A DNA stretch of 64,000 bases, taken from contig JBAVEN010000005.1 in assembly GCA_049587755.1 (NCBI GenBank), positions 1-64,000 on the forward strand, written 5' to 3'. The position numbers were made by a program, and so were the translations under genes. Shown here piece by piece: positions 16,661-24,740 of this stretch. Below the pieces are notes generated by a model that saw only the letters and a list, made by a program, of their open reading frames with translations, had not been told where the DNA came from and ran no database searches. The stretch comes from Bog-375 sp049587755. Lineage in GTDB: Bacteria; Acidobacteriota; Terriglobia; Bryobacterales; Bryobacteraceae. Each line of letters starts with the position of its first letter. Position 1 is the first letter of the stretch.

Positions 16661-17392
16661 TCAGTCAGGTTTCCAGATACAGGCTTGGTGCGCAGGCACC
16701 TCCGCTTCCCGCGCCAGGTCTTCAAGGGCTATCGTCTGATGACAGAACAAGCAAGTCAGTGATTGGGGAGGCGGGGTGTTGGAACGGGCCAACGGAGACG
16801 TTCGTGGCATGAACACTATTCGGTCGCTCACATGCTTGTCTCCAAATTGGTCTACAAGGACCACTCGGCCCTTTAGCGCCTTTCCTGGCGTTGCTATTAC
16901 CGGCCGCAAAATGAGATGAATGCTTTCTTCCGGGCCGTAAGGGCCGGTTACGACGATCTCCTGGAGTGAAAGGACCGGCTCGGTCCCCTCCAGATAGATC
17001 TTCTTTCCGACCAAAGACAGGTTCGATTCGCGATGCGCAAAGCTCATGGTAAACGATAAAACAAGTGTCGGTTCCGAATCATAGGCCCCTATGCCCCATG
17101 CATTTCGCGTTGAAGGGCCAGAGACCATGCGTAGATCGACGCTCCTTTCTCTGCGCCTGGTAAGCTTCGGTAAACCGGCTAGCGCCACGACAAGCACGAT
17201 GGAGAACATCCAGACCGGAATCGCAGGCGCCAAGAGGGCGTGCCACAGGACTGGAATGCTATCCTTGGCCCCCTTCAACTCCTTCCCCTCCAGCCAGGCC
17301 GTGACGAGCGACGCGAGGATCGCAGTGATCACAGTAGCGCCAAACCACTTGGCCCCGGTCTGGGCCACTTTCATTGGCTTTGCGATATTCAT
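16661..17392 (-). CDS. Hypothetical membrane protein with C-terminal cysteine cluster
   Basis: 243 residues. Two hydrophobic segments lie near residues 11-32 (GATVITAILASLVTAW) and 45-75 (LLAPAIPVWMFSIVLVVALAGL). A beta-rich soluble domain follows (about 85-215), resembling no family I can name. The tail has CLFCHQ and, 18 residues on, HQAC, a possible CCHC zinc site. An ATG at 17392 is preferred because MNIAKPM starts shortly before the first membrane segment; the frame is open to 17437. The gene ends just beyond the right direct repeat, so its 3' flank may have been reshaped by the element. Confidence 0.6.
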   Translation of the reverse strand: MNIAKPMKVAQTGAKWFGATVITAILASLVTAWLEGKELKGAKDSIPVLWHALLAPAIPVWMFSIVLVVALAGLPKLTRRRERSVDLRMVSGPSTRNAWGIGAYDSEPTLVLSFTMSFAHRESNLSLVGKKIYLEGTEPVLSLQEIVVTGPYGPEESIHLILRPVIATPGKALKGRVVLVDQFGDKHVSDRIVFMPRTSPLARSNTPPPQSLTCLFCHQTIALEDLAREAEVPAHQACIWKPD

Positions 17393-17440
17393 GTCCCGAT
17401 TGTATGTTTTTGCTCTTGCGCGTGGCTCATCCGCCACGCA

Positions 17441-17776
17441 TTATTCCTTCGCCGCTTCTTCCACGCTGGGGTAGAAGGCGAAGACGCGGTCCAACTGGTT
17501 GACGCGGAAGTTTTGCAGGATGTGGCCGGTGGCGCCGGCCATGCGCATCTCGCCGGCGGCGGCCATGATGCGGTTGTAGCCGGCGATCAGGTAACCGATG
17601 CCGGTCGAGTCGAGCCCGGTGACGCCGCTCAAGTCGATGATGACAGTGTGCGTGCCGGCCCGCACTAACTCCTCCACCGCGGCACCGATGCGGTCGGGCG
17701 CTTCGCTGATCATGACTTTACCCTGGAGGCGGATCACCGCCTTGCCGGGCGCAATCGTCTCTTGCGAAATCTCCAT
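17441..17776 (-). CDS. STAS-domain anti-sigma factor antagonist
   Basis: 111 residues, the size of SpoIIAA/RsbV-type proteins. The STAS core and phosphorylation motif are visible in VIIDLSGVTGLDSTGIGYLI, with S57 of DSTG as the expected phospho-acceptor. It would bind an anti-sigma kinase when unphosphorylated. No such kinase or sigma factor is adjacent, so its partner lies elsewhere. The membrane-protein gene follows 48 nt downstream from the more likely start and may be cotranscribed. Confidence 0.9.
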   Translation of the reverse strand: MEISQETIAPGKAVIRLQGKVMISEAPDRIGAAVEELVRAGTHTVIIDLSGVTGLDSTGIGYLIAGYNRIMAAAGEMRMAGATGHILQNFRVNQLDRVFAFYPSVEEAAKE

Positions 17777-17840
17777 CGAGCGACCAGTCTAACAGGGCGC
17801 GGGCCGGACGAGAAGGGCGCATCCGGTCGTGTCCAGAAAA

Positions 17841-17884
17841 GCCGAGACGACTCTCGGCTCATCAGGCTTGAGAGCCTGCGCCAC
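17841..17884 (+). repeat. 44-nt double-hairpin repeat, copy 2
   Basis: Begins gccgagacgactctcggc and ends gagcctgcgccac. Hairpin 1 is a perfect 7-bp stem, gccgaga with tctcggc, around CGAC. Hairpin 2 keeps 6 bp, caggct with agcctg. It lies between the start of the STAS gene and the end of the thioesterase gene. Confidence 0.8.
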
Positions 17885-17894
17885 GGCCTCAAGC

Positions 17895-18362
17895 TCAGCG
17901 CGCGGCCGGGGCGGGTGCGGCGAACTCATGGCCTTCGAGCTCGGCGATCTTGGCGCGGATCTCGGCCGACACTGGCGACGAGCGGCCGGTCGAGTAGTCG
18001 AGCATGACGAGCGTGGACTCGACCAGCGCCGCCAGTTCGTCCCGCTTGTGGCTGACGATGAGGTGCTCCATGCGCATGCTGCTGTTGCCGATGCGAGTGA
18101 CGCGCGCGCCGACGTGCACGGTGTCCGGGTAATTGAGCGGCAGCTTGTAGTCGCACTGGATGCTGGCCAGAATGGGGCCCACTCCTTGCGGCGGCAGCGG
18201 CACCCACATCCCCGCGCGCACCATGTATTCCACCCGCGCGGTCTCGCACCAGCGCAGGTAGACCAGGTTGTTCACGTGCCCGAAAGGGTCCTGATCACCC
18301 CAAAGCACGGGGAGCGTCATGACAACCGGAAAGCCGGCGAGAGCTGCATGCTGATGCTTCAT
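17895..18362 (-). CDS. Acyl-CoA thioesterase, hotdog fold (YbgC/FadM-like)
   Basis: 155 residues. The 4HBT signature WGDQDPFGHVNNLVYLRWCETARVEY contains the catalytic aspartate (D25 in the D-x-x-GHVNN motif). The rest follows the hotdog pattern, with DYKLPLNYPDTVHVGARVTRIG and STLVMLDYSTGRSS. It should hydrolyse acyl-CoA esters in the cytoplasm; chain-length preference cannot be read from sequence. It is monocistronic as far as can be seen. Confidence 0.9.
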   Translation of the reverse strand: MKHQHAALAGFPVVMTLPVLWGDQDPFGHVNNLVYLRWCETARVEYMVRAGMWVPLPPQGVGPILASIQCDYKLPLNYPDTVHVGARVTRIGNSSMRMEHLIVSHKRDELAALVESTLVMLDYSTGRSSPVSAEIRAKIAELEGHEFAAPAPAAR

Positions 18363-18450
18363 GATTTTGCGCGACCGAAAAATGGATTATCGCATGCTGA
18401 ATTAGTCCAGCGTCAATCGCGCCGTGCGATATCCTGGGCTGTCTCGCAGG

Positions 18451-18612
18451 ATGTGGGAGCATCAGTGAACACCTTCCCGATATTACTGGGGGCGCTTTGT
18501 GTTCGACGCCACGCGCCGCTGGATCGCGGTGCTGCGGGGCGCCCCGGCGCCCGAAGAGGCTTTCGGCGAGCCGGTCACCGCCGGGGGCGAGATCAAAATG
18601 GGCTGCTGCTGA
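18451..18612 (+). pseudogene. Small ORF interrupted by an in-frame TGA
   Basis: From an ATG at 18451 (MWEHQ) the frame meets TGA at 18466-18468, then stays open for 47 codons to a TGA at 18610. The later part (YYWGRFVFDATRRWIAVLRG, then EIKMGCC) has coherent protein-like composition and strong third-position GC. I do not recognise the family. Most likely a small gene broken by a nonsense mutation; the remainder of 18363-18620 shows nothing else. Confidence 0.35.
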
Positions 18613-18620
18613 TCGCGGGA

Positions 18621-19319
18621 TTATGCACCGGCCAAGGCGCGGCGCGGCTCGAAGGTGTAGCCGAAGCCGCGAACGGAATGGATCAGCGTGGGCTCGGCGG
18701 GGTCCTGTTCGATTTTCTGGCGCAATCGGAGCACGTAGACATCCACCGCGCGATCGGTGATGGCGCGGTCCTGGCCCCAGACCGAATTGAGCAGTTGCTC
18801 GCGGCTGAAGACCACGCCGGGACGGCTCATCAGGAATTCCAGCAAGCGGAACTCGGTGGCCGTGAGTGCCAGCGGGCTGCCGTTCAAGCGCACCTGGCGG
18901 CTGCTGGTATCGAGCTCCAGGCCGTCCGCCTCCAGGATGCGCGGCGGCGAGGTCTGGTTGCGGAACTGGAGCTTGATGCGCGCGATCAGCTCACGCACGA
19001 AAAACGGCTTGACCACGTAATCGTTGGCGCCCAACTCGAGGCCCACGATGCGGTCCGTCTCCGAAGCGCGGGCGGTGAGGAAGATCACCGGGACGCCCGC
19101 CAGGTCGGGGTCGCGCCGGATGCCCTTGCAGATGTCGAGGCCGTCGGAATCGGGCAGCATGATGTCGAGCAGAATCAGGTCCGGCCGCACCTGGCGGCAA
19201 AGCTCGATTGCGCCTTTACCGGTTTGCAGGCCGGAGAGCGAAAAGCCTTCTTTTTCGAGATTGTACTTGAGGAGCGAAAACAGATCGACGTCGTCTTCGA
19301 TAAGCAGGATCTTCTTCAT
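18621..19319 (-). CDS. OmpR/PhoB-family response regulator
   Basis: 232 residues. The receiver domain spans about 1-120: KKILLIEDDVDLF (acidic pocket D9, D10), phospho-acceptor D53 in LILLDIMLP, the threonine of FLTARA and the lysine of VVKPFF. The winged-helix DNA-binding domain follows (about 130-227) with ALTATEFRLLEFLMSRPG and VYVLRLRQKIEQDP, ending in HSVRGFGYTF. No histidine kinase gene is adjacent. The start at 19319 matches the family; the frame stays open to 19538, across the third 44-nt repeat. Confidence 0.95.
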   Translation of the reverse strand: MKKILLIEDDVDLFSLLKYNLEKEGFSLSGLQTGKGAIELCRQVRPDLILLDIMLPDSDGLDICKGIRRDPDLAGVPVIFLTARASETDRIVGLELGANDYVVKPFFVRELIARIKLQFRNQTSPPRILEADGLELDTSSRQVRLNGSPLALTATEFRLLEFLMSRPGVVFSREQLLNSVWGQDRAITDRAVDVYVLRLRQKIEQDPAEPTLIHSVRGFGYTFEPRRALAGA

Positions 19320-19475
19320 AGGTGCCCTTGGTACCTGATCTAACGGTACCAGCGCTGATGTTACAGGGCCATTAAGCGGGCGTGAATTCGGGATTAAGCA
19401 AAGCGGGGAAGGTGCTGGATGGGTGCGCGACAGGGCGCGCGGGCGGTGGACGCCGCGCCTTGCGGCGAAAGACAA

Positions 19476-19519
19476 GTCGAGACGAATCTCGACCCTGCAC
19501 GCAGGACTGCGTGCGCCAC
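19476..19519 (+). repeat. 44-nt double-hairpin repeat, copy 3
   Basis: Begins gtcgagacgaatctcgac and ends gactgcgtgcgccac. Hairpin 1 is a perfect 7-bp stem, gtcgaga with tctcgac. Hairpin 2 is an 8-bp stem, gcacgcag with ctgcgtgc, around GA, where a G-C pair of copy 1 is replaced by C-G. It lies between the response-regulator start and the reductase stop. Confidence 0.85.
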
Positions 19520-19525
19520 CACCGG

Positions 19526-21310
19526 CTAGGCCGCGCATTCGCCGCGGCCCAACTGCAACGAAAACGCTTGGTCATCGCCCCAATCCTGGTAGATTTCGGG
19601 GAACAGGTCCGCGGGTTTGGCGAAGTCGCGAGTCAACTCGCGGAAGGTTTCGATTTTGTGGCGCAGCACGTACTGGCGGAAGGTTTCGCCCTCGATCCGG
19701 TTGGCCTGAAAATGATCGAGCACACGCAGCACGGCGGCGGGCACCAGGCGCGCCGGAATCGACTGTACGGCCAGTCCAAAGCGCATCACGCCGTCTTCGT
19801 CATATCCGCCGCCGAGGAGCATCTGGTAATACGGAATCTCGCGGCCATCGATCTTGCGCGCATTGCCGAAGAATCCAAAATCCGCCACCCAGTGCTGGCC
19901 GCAGGAATTGGGGCAGCCGCTCACTTTGATGAAAAGGCCGCGCACTTGCGGATCGTCATAGCGCCGCAGCGCCTCGGCGAGCGCGGCTCCCAAGTTCATC
20001 GACTTGGTGAGCGCCAGGTTGCAGGAGTAAGCGCCGGGGCAAGTCACCACATCATCTATATAGCGGGCACGCGCAGCCGCCAGACCGATGGCGGCCAGCG
20101 CGCGGTGCACCTCCGGCAGGCGCGCCAGCGGAACGAAGGGCAGCAGCAGGTTCTGCTCGATGGACACGCGCAGCGTGCCGTCGCCGGCGGCGGCAGAGAT
20201 GCGCGCCAATCCGCGCAAGTGTGCGGCGCGAAGATTGCCCTGCTCGACGCGCACGGTTACGGCGGCGTAACCGGCCTGTTTCTGTTCCGCAACATTGGTG
20301 GCGCGCCAGGCATCGTAATCGGCGTCGCCGGTCTGGTAGCGCCCGGCCAGCGGCAGCAGGGCGCCCTGTCCGAGAGGTTGCGGCCGCGATTGGTAGCCGC
20401 CGAAACCTTCGGGCACCATCTCCGGCCAAACGATGCCGCCGTCACTGAGGATGAGCTGGTACTCCTTTTCCACCTGCTCGCGCAGCCATTCGATGCCCCG
20501 CTCGCGGAGCACGAATTTCAGCCGCGCCTTGTTTTTGTTGTTGCGATTGCCGTAACGATTGAAGACGCGGATCACCGCTTCGCACCGGTTCAGCAGGCGT
20601 TCCTCGGGAACGAACTCCTCGAGGAGTTGCGCTTCGGTGGGCAGCGGTCCCAGGCCTCCGGCGACCAGCATGCGGAAGCCGCGGCGGCCGTCGCGGATTA
20701 CGGCGCGGAGGCCGATATCGTTGATCGCGCCAGCAATGCAATCGCGGCCGGCGCAGCCATCGAAAGCGATTTTGAACTTGCGCGGCAGGTTGCTGGTGAG
20801 CTCCTTGCGCAGCAAAGCAAACGCCAGGCGCTGGGCGTAGGGCCGCACGTCGAAAACCTCATTGCGGATGATCCCCGCCCAGGCGCACGTGGTGACGTTG
20901 CGGACGGTGTTGTAGCATGCCTCGCGGTTGGTGAGGCCGGCATCGGCGAGCACGTGCATCAGGTCGGCAACGCGCTGAAGCGGCACGAAATGAAACTGGA
21001 TGTTCTGCCGCGTAGTCAGGTGTCCCTTGCCGCCACCGAACTCTTCGGCGACGCGCGCCAGTTGCTCGGCCTGCGCCGCGGTCAGCATCCCGCTGGGGAT
21101 CTTTGAGCGCACCATCTGCACCCCGGGTTGCCGCTGGCCATAGATGCCGTGCTTCAAACGGAAGGGGCGGAATTCGTCTTCGGTGATCTGGCCATCGAGG
21201 AAGGCCTGGGCCTTGCGGCGGAAGGTTTCGATCTCCTCCCGGACCAAGCGATCATGTTCAATTTCAAATAGTTGGCGATCAGTTAACGGTTCTTCAGCGA
21301 GGCAGCTCAT
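19526..21310 (-). CDS. Siroheme-dependent nitrite/sulfite reductase
   Basis: 594 residues with the duplicated ferredoxin-like and siroheme/4Fe-4S halves of assimilatory reductases. The first half has FRPFRLKHGIYGQRQPGVQM and GHLTTRQNIQFHFV; the cofactor cysteines lie in TCPGAYSCNLA and GCPNSCGQHWV. It reduces nitrite to ammonia or sulfite to sulfide with six electrons; sequence alone does not decide which. Start MSCLAEEPL at 21310 fits the family, although the frame is open to 21439. It depends on siroheme, whose precursor could come from the fused enzyme at 13.8-15.3 kb. Confidence 0.93.
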   Translation of the reverse strand: MSCLAEEPLTDRQLFEIEHDRLVREEIETFRRKAQAFLDGQITEDEFRPFRLKHGIYGQRQPGVQMVRSKIPSGMLTAAQAEQLARVAEEFGGGKGHLTTRQNIQFHFVPLQRVADLMHVLADAGLTNREACYNTVRNVTTCAWAGIIRNEVFDVRPYAQRLAFALLRKELTSNLPRKFKIAFDGCAGRDCIAGAINDIGLRAVIRDGRRGFRMLVAGGLGPLPTEAQLLEEFVPEERLLNRCEAVIRVFNRYGNRNNKNKARLKFVLRERGIEWLREQVEKEYQLILSDGGIVWPEMVPEGFGGYQSRPQPLGQGALLPLAGRYQTGDADYDAWRATNVAEQKQAGYAAVTVRVEQGNLRAAHLRGLARISAAAGDGTLRVSIEQNLLLPFVPLARLPEVHRALAAIGLAAARARYIDDVVTCPGAYSCNLALTKSMNLGAALAEALRRYDDPQVRGLFIKVSGCPNSCGQHWVADFGFFGNARKIDGREIPYYQMLLGGGYDEDGVMRFGLAVQSIPARLVPAAVLRVLDHFQANRIEGETFRQYVLRHKIETFRELTRDFAKPADLFPEIYQDWGDDQAFSLQLGRGECAA

Positions 21311-21406
21311 AGCAGCACCCAATTCTCTATGGATTATATCACCTATTTGTCGATTGAGATTATAGAATATGGTGGGGCAGATCACATCGAACCAACAGGC
21401 GTGGTT

Positions 21407-21430
21407 AGCAGGCGGAAGCACCTGCGCCAC
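21407..21430 (+). repeat. Half copy of the 44-nt repeat (second hairpin only)
   Basis: agcaggcggaagcacctgc followed by gccac matches the second hairpin and the constant GCGCCAC end of the 44-nt repeats. The first hairpin is missing. Being repeat DNA, it argues that the tgt coding region starts after 21430. Confidence 0.5.
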
Positions 21431-21442
21431 TGTTACCATCGG

Positions 21443-22582
21443 TTGTTGCGGCAGATCGGCTTTGAAGTAGTGGCGGAATGTTCGCGGACTCGCGCGCGCG
21501 CGGGATTGCTACACACGGCGCACGGAGTGATCGAAACGCCGGTGTTCATGCCGGTGGGCACGCAGGCGACGGTGAAGGGGCTGACCTCGCAGGACCTGGC
21601 CGAGGACTTGGCCGTGCGCATCCTGCTGGCCAACACCTATCATCTTTATCTGCGGCCGGGGGCGGAAGCGATACGGAACCTAGGGGGCCTGCACCGTTTC
21701 ATGGACTGGCCGCACGCCATTCTCACCGATTCGGGCGGCTTCCAGGTGTTCAGCCTGAGCGGACTGCGCAAGGTCGAAGAGGGCGGGGTGGTGTTTCAAT
21801 CTCACTTGAATGGCGACTCGCACCGCTTCACGCCCGAATCCACGGTGGACGCTCAATTGGCGTTCGGCAGCGACATACTGATGGCGCTCGACGAATGCCC
21901 GGAATTTCCGGTGAGTCACGAGTACGCGCGCGAGAGCATGCAGCGCACGGTGCGCTGGGCGCGGCAGGCAACGGAGCATCACGCGCGGCGGACGGCCGGA
22001 CTCGAAACCCGGCACGCGCTGTTTCCGATCGTGCAGGGGAGCACGTACGCGGACCTGCGGCGCGAGTGCGCCAGGGAACTGGCGGGGCTGGATGCGGATG
22101 GCTACGCGATCGGGGGCCTTTCGGTGGGCGAGCCGCGGCCGCTGAGCCTGGAGATGGCGGAGGCCAGCGTCGCCGAGCTGCCGCGGTCGCGTCCGCGCTA
22201 CGCGATGGGCGTGGGAATGCCGGCGGAACTGGGCGAATACGTGGCACGCGGGGTGGATATGATGGACTGCGTGCTGCCCAGCCGCAATGCGCGCAACGGG
22301 TACCTGTTCACCAGCGAAGGGCGCGTAGTGATCAAGCACGCGCGGTATAAAGAGGATGCGAGGCCGCTCGATGCGCGTTGCGGTTGTTACACCTGCCAGC
22401 GGTATTCGCGGGCGTATCTGCGGCACTTGTTTCTGGCCGGCGAGATCCTGTTCGCCATGCTGGCGACCCGGCACAACCTGCAGCGCTACCTTGACATCAT
22501 GAGGGAGATCAGGCTTGCTATAATATCGGATTCGTTCCCGGAATATTTAGAGCGCGCCCAGCCGGCGGAAGACGCCGGGTAG
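21443..22582 (+). CDS. tgt: Queuine/archaeosine tRNA-ribosyltransferase (TGT)
   Basis: 379 residues from a TTG at 21443; a TTG at 21446 or GTG at 21470 is also possible, and none has a clear ribosome-binding site. The enzyme exchanges guanine-34 of certain tRNAs for preQ1. Key segments are HGVIETPVFMPVGTQATVKGL, DSGGFQVFSLSGLRKV in the active site, GGLSVGE, MGVGMPAELGEYVARGVDMMDCVLPSR and the zinc site CGCYTCQRYSRAYLRHLF. The frame is open back to 21329, but that part includes repeat DNA. yajC follows 18 nt downstream, the common tgt-yajC-secDF order. Confidence 0.95.
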   Translation: MLRQIGFEVVAECSRTRARAGLLHTAHGVIETPVFMPVGTQATVKGLTSQDLAEDLAVRILLANTYHLYLRPGAEAIRNLGGLHRFMDWPHAILTDSGGFQVFSLSGLRKVEEGGVVFQSHLNGDSHRFTPESTVDAQLAFGSDILMALDECPEFPVSHEYARESMQRTVRWARQATEHHARRTAGLETRHALFPIVQGSTYADLRRECARELAGLDADGYAIGGLSVGEPRPLSLEMAEASVAELPRSRPRYAMGVGMPAELGEYVARGVDMMDCVLPSRNARNGYLFTSEGRVVIKHARYKEDARPLDARCGCYTCQRYSRAYLRHLFLAGEILFAMLATRHNLQRYLDIMREIRLAIISDSFPEYLERAQPAEDAG

Positions 22583-22600
22583 CGCTAAGCTTGGCCATAC

Positions 22601-22930
22601 GTGATTCTGACTTTTTATTTGCAAACAGGGACGCCCTCCGGACCGTTGGGCTCTCTGGCGGGACTCCTCCCCATCCTCCTGATCTTCGGGATTTTCTATT
22701 TCCTTCTGTTCATGCCGATGCAGAAGCAGCGCAAGCAGCAAAAGGCGATGCTGGCCGGGCTGCAGAATGGTGTCGAAGTGGTGACCTCGGGCGGGATCAT
22801 CGGCACCGTCGTGGCTATCGATGCGGACAAGCTGGTGTTGCGCGTGAAACCGGACAATGTGAAGCTTCAAGTCACCCGCGGCTCGGTGGCGAGCCTCGTA
22901 TCGAGTGAAACGAAGAAGGCGCAATCGTAG
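22601..22930 (+). CDS. yajC: Preprotein translocase subunit YajC
   Basis: 109 residues. One membrane helix (LLPILLIFGIFYFLLFMPM, about 22-40) is followed by the conserved QKQRKQQKAMLAGLQNGVEVVTSGGIIGTV and a short soluble beta-domain. YajC joins SecDF in the accessory translocon complex. A GTG start at 22601 is inferred from length and lacks a good ribosome-binding site, so translation may be coupled to tgt. Confidence 0.95.
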   Translation: MILTFYLQTGTPSGPLGSLAGLLPILLIFGIFYFLLFMPMQKQRKQQKAMLAGLQNGVEVVTSGGIIGTVVAIDADKLVLRVKPDNVKLQVTRGSVASLVSSETKKAQS

Positions 22931-22960
22931 TAATTTCGTATTGACAGGCTTTTCCAATCC

Positions 22961-24586
22961 ATGACACAGACTTTGAAGTGGCGCACTGTGGTGATTGTGG
23001 CGACGATTTTGCTGTGTGTTTTCGGCATCATCGGTCTGCCCAAATCGAAAACCGACCTGGTCCAGAACCTGAAGGAGAACATCCGCCTGGGGCTCGATCT
23101 GAAGGGCGGCAGCCAACTGGTGGAGGAGGTGCAGGTCCAGGACGCGGTGAAAGCGGATGCCGATCAGACCATGGAGCGACTGAGGGCGGACATGGTGAAG
23201 CAGGGCATCTCGTTCACCAGCCTAGACCGCAACGATCCGCAGCCAGCGACAGTGGCGGACGCGGACAAGATTGTGATCACGGTGAAGGGAGTGCCGGCGG
23301 CCGAAGCGAACGCGTTCCGCAGCCTGGTGACGGACCGCTATACCACGTACGTACTGACGGCGCTGAATTCCGCCGATTATGCGCTGCGGCTGAAGCCTTC
23401 GGATCTGATCTCGCTCTTACGGGATACGGTGCAGCGGACGATCGACACGATCGGCAACCGCATCAACGAGCTGGGCGTGGCGGAATCGAGCGTGCAGCAA
23501 TACGGCCGGGCAGGCGCGGACTACGAGGTGCTGGTGCAGTTGCCGGGCGTGGACGATCCGGCGCGGGTGAGAGCGCTGATCGGGACGGCGGCAGTGCTGG
23601 AGATCGACGAAGTGAAGGACGGGCCGTTCCCCAGCCGCGAGGCGGCGCTGGCGGCGCATGGCGGCGTGCTGCCGCTGAACAGCAAGCTGGACCAGTCCAA
23701 GCCGCGCGGCGCCGCGCCGGGCGAAGAGTGGTACCTGCTGGGGCGTCCGGCGGTGATCATGGGCAGCCAGATGCGCAACGCTCACGCCGGCCAGGACGAG
23801 TACCGGAAGTGGGAAACCAGCTTCACGCTCTCCCCGGATGGCGGGCGCCGGTTCGGCGATTTTACCGAAAAAAACGTCGGCAACAAGCTGTCGGTGGTGC
23901 TCGACAACCAGATCGTCAGTGTAGCGACCATCCAGTCCAAGATTGAAGATTCCGGACGGATCACCAATCTGGGCAGCGAAGAGGAAGCCGAGGACCTGGC
24001 GCGCTATTTGCGTTCCGGCTCGTTGCCGGCCGCGGTGACGCCGGTGGAGGAAAGATCGGTCGGGCCGTCTCTGGGCGCGGACTCGATCCACGAAGGATTC
24101 ATGGCGGCGATCGCGGGTTTGGCGGCGGTGGTGATCGTGATGTTGGTGTACTACAGGCGCAGCGGCATCAATGCGGTGCTGGCGCTGCTGTTAAACACGG
24201 TGATCCTGCTGGCGGCGATTTCCTATTTCCATGCCGCGCTCACCTTGCCGGGGATTGCGGGTGTGATTCTGACCATCGGCATGGCGGTGGACTCGAACGT
24301 GCTGATTTTCGAGAGGATCCGCGAGGAGCTACGGGCGGGCAAGGCGGTGGTAGCGGCGGTGGAGAACGGGTTCAACAAAGCGTGGTGGACGATCGTGGAC
24401 ACCCACGTGACGACGATTGTTTCGTGCGCCTTCCTGTTCCTGTTCGGGGAAGGCCCGGTGAAAGGATTCGCGGTGACGCTGACTATCGGTCTGGCCGCCA
24501 ACGTCTTCACGGCGGTATTCGTGTCGCGGACGATCTTCAGCTACGAGCTATCCGGACGCCGTCGCATGGAGACGCTCAGTATTTAG
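22961..24586 (+). CDS. secD: Protein translocase subunit SecD
   Basis: 541 residues. The first membrane helix (about 10-28) is followed by the LGLDLKGGSQLV motif, a large periplasmic P1 region with ELGVAESSVQQYG and GRRFGDFTEKNVGNKLSVVLD, and five C-terminal helices that begin near residue 375 and include AVDSNVLIFERIREELRAGK. It uses the proton gradient to pull translocating proteins across the membrane. It sits between yajC and secF on the same strand. Confidence 0.97.
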   Translation: MTQTLKWRTVVIVATILLCVFGIIGLPKSKTDLVQNLKENIRLGLDLKGGSQLVEEVQVQDAVKADADQTMERLRADMVKQGISFTSLDRNDPQPATVADADKIVITVKGVPAAEANAFRSLVTDRYTTYVLTALNSADYALRLKPSDLISLLRDTVQRTIDTIGNRINELGVAESSVQQYGRAGADYEVLVQLPGVDDPARVRALIGTAAVLEIDEVKDGPFPSREAALAAHGGVLPLNSKLDQSKPRGAAPGEEWYLLGRPAVIMGSQMRNAHAGQDEYRKWETSFTLSPDGGRRFGDFTEKNVGNKLSVVLDNQIVSVATIQSKIEDSGRITNLGSEEEAEDLARYLRSGSLPAAVTPVEERSVGPSLGADSIHEGFMAAIAGLAAVVIVMLVYYRRSGINAVLALLLNTVILLAAISYFHAALTLPGIAGVILTIGMAVDSNVLIFERIREELRAGKAVVAAVENGFNKAWWTIVDTHVTTIVSCAFLFLFGEGPVKGFAVTLTIGLAANVFTAVFVSRTIFSYELSGRRRMETLSI

Positions 24587-24740
24587 TACAATGTCCGAGC
24601 GGAAAAAAGGCGGGCAGGGAGCGGGGATCGGAAGCGGCGGGCGGAAGCCGGCCGGCACGCGGGTCTTTGGCGGGTGATGGGAACAAAACGGAAAAGGCCG
24701 GTGTCCAACCTTTTGTGAGATACCGGCATGGCTAGTGTCG

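Noticed and set aside
18466..18468. Selenocysteine codon
   Set aside because: No SECIS-like hairpin is evident after the TGA and no selenoprotein family matches; kept only as a broken small ORF.
17829..19343. 504-codon plus-strand open frame over the thioesterase and response regulator genes
   Set aside because: It runs antisense to two recognised genes and across repeat DNA.
13708..19519. CRISPR array suggested by equally sized repeats
   Set aside because: The three copies are kilobases apart with genes between them and no regular spacers.
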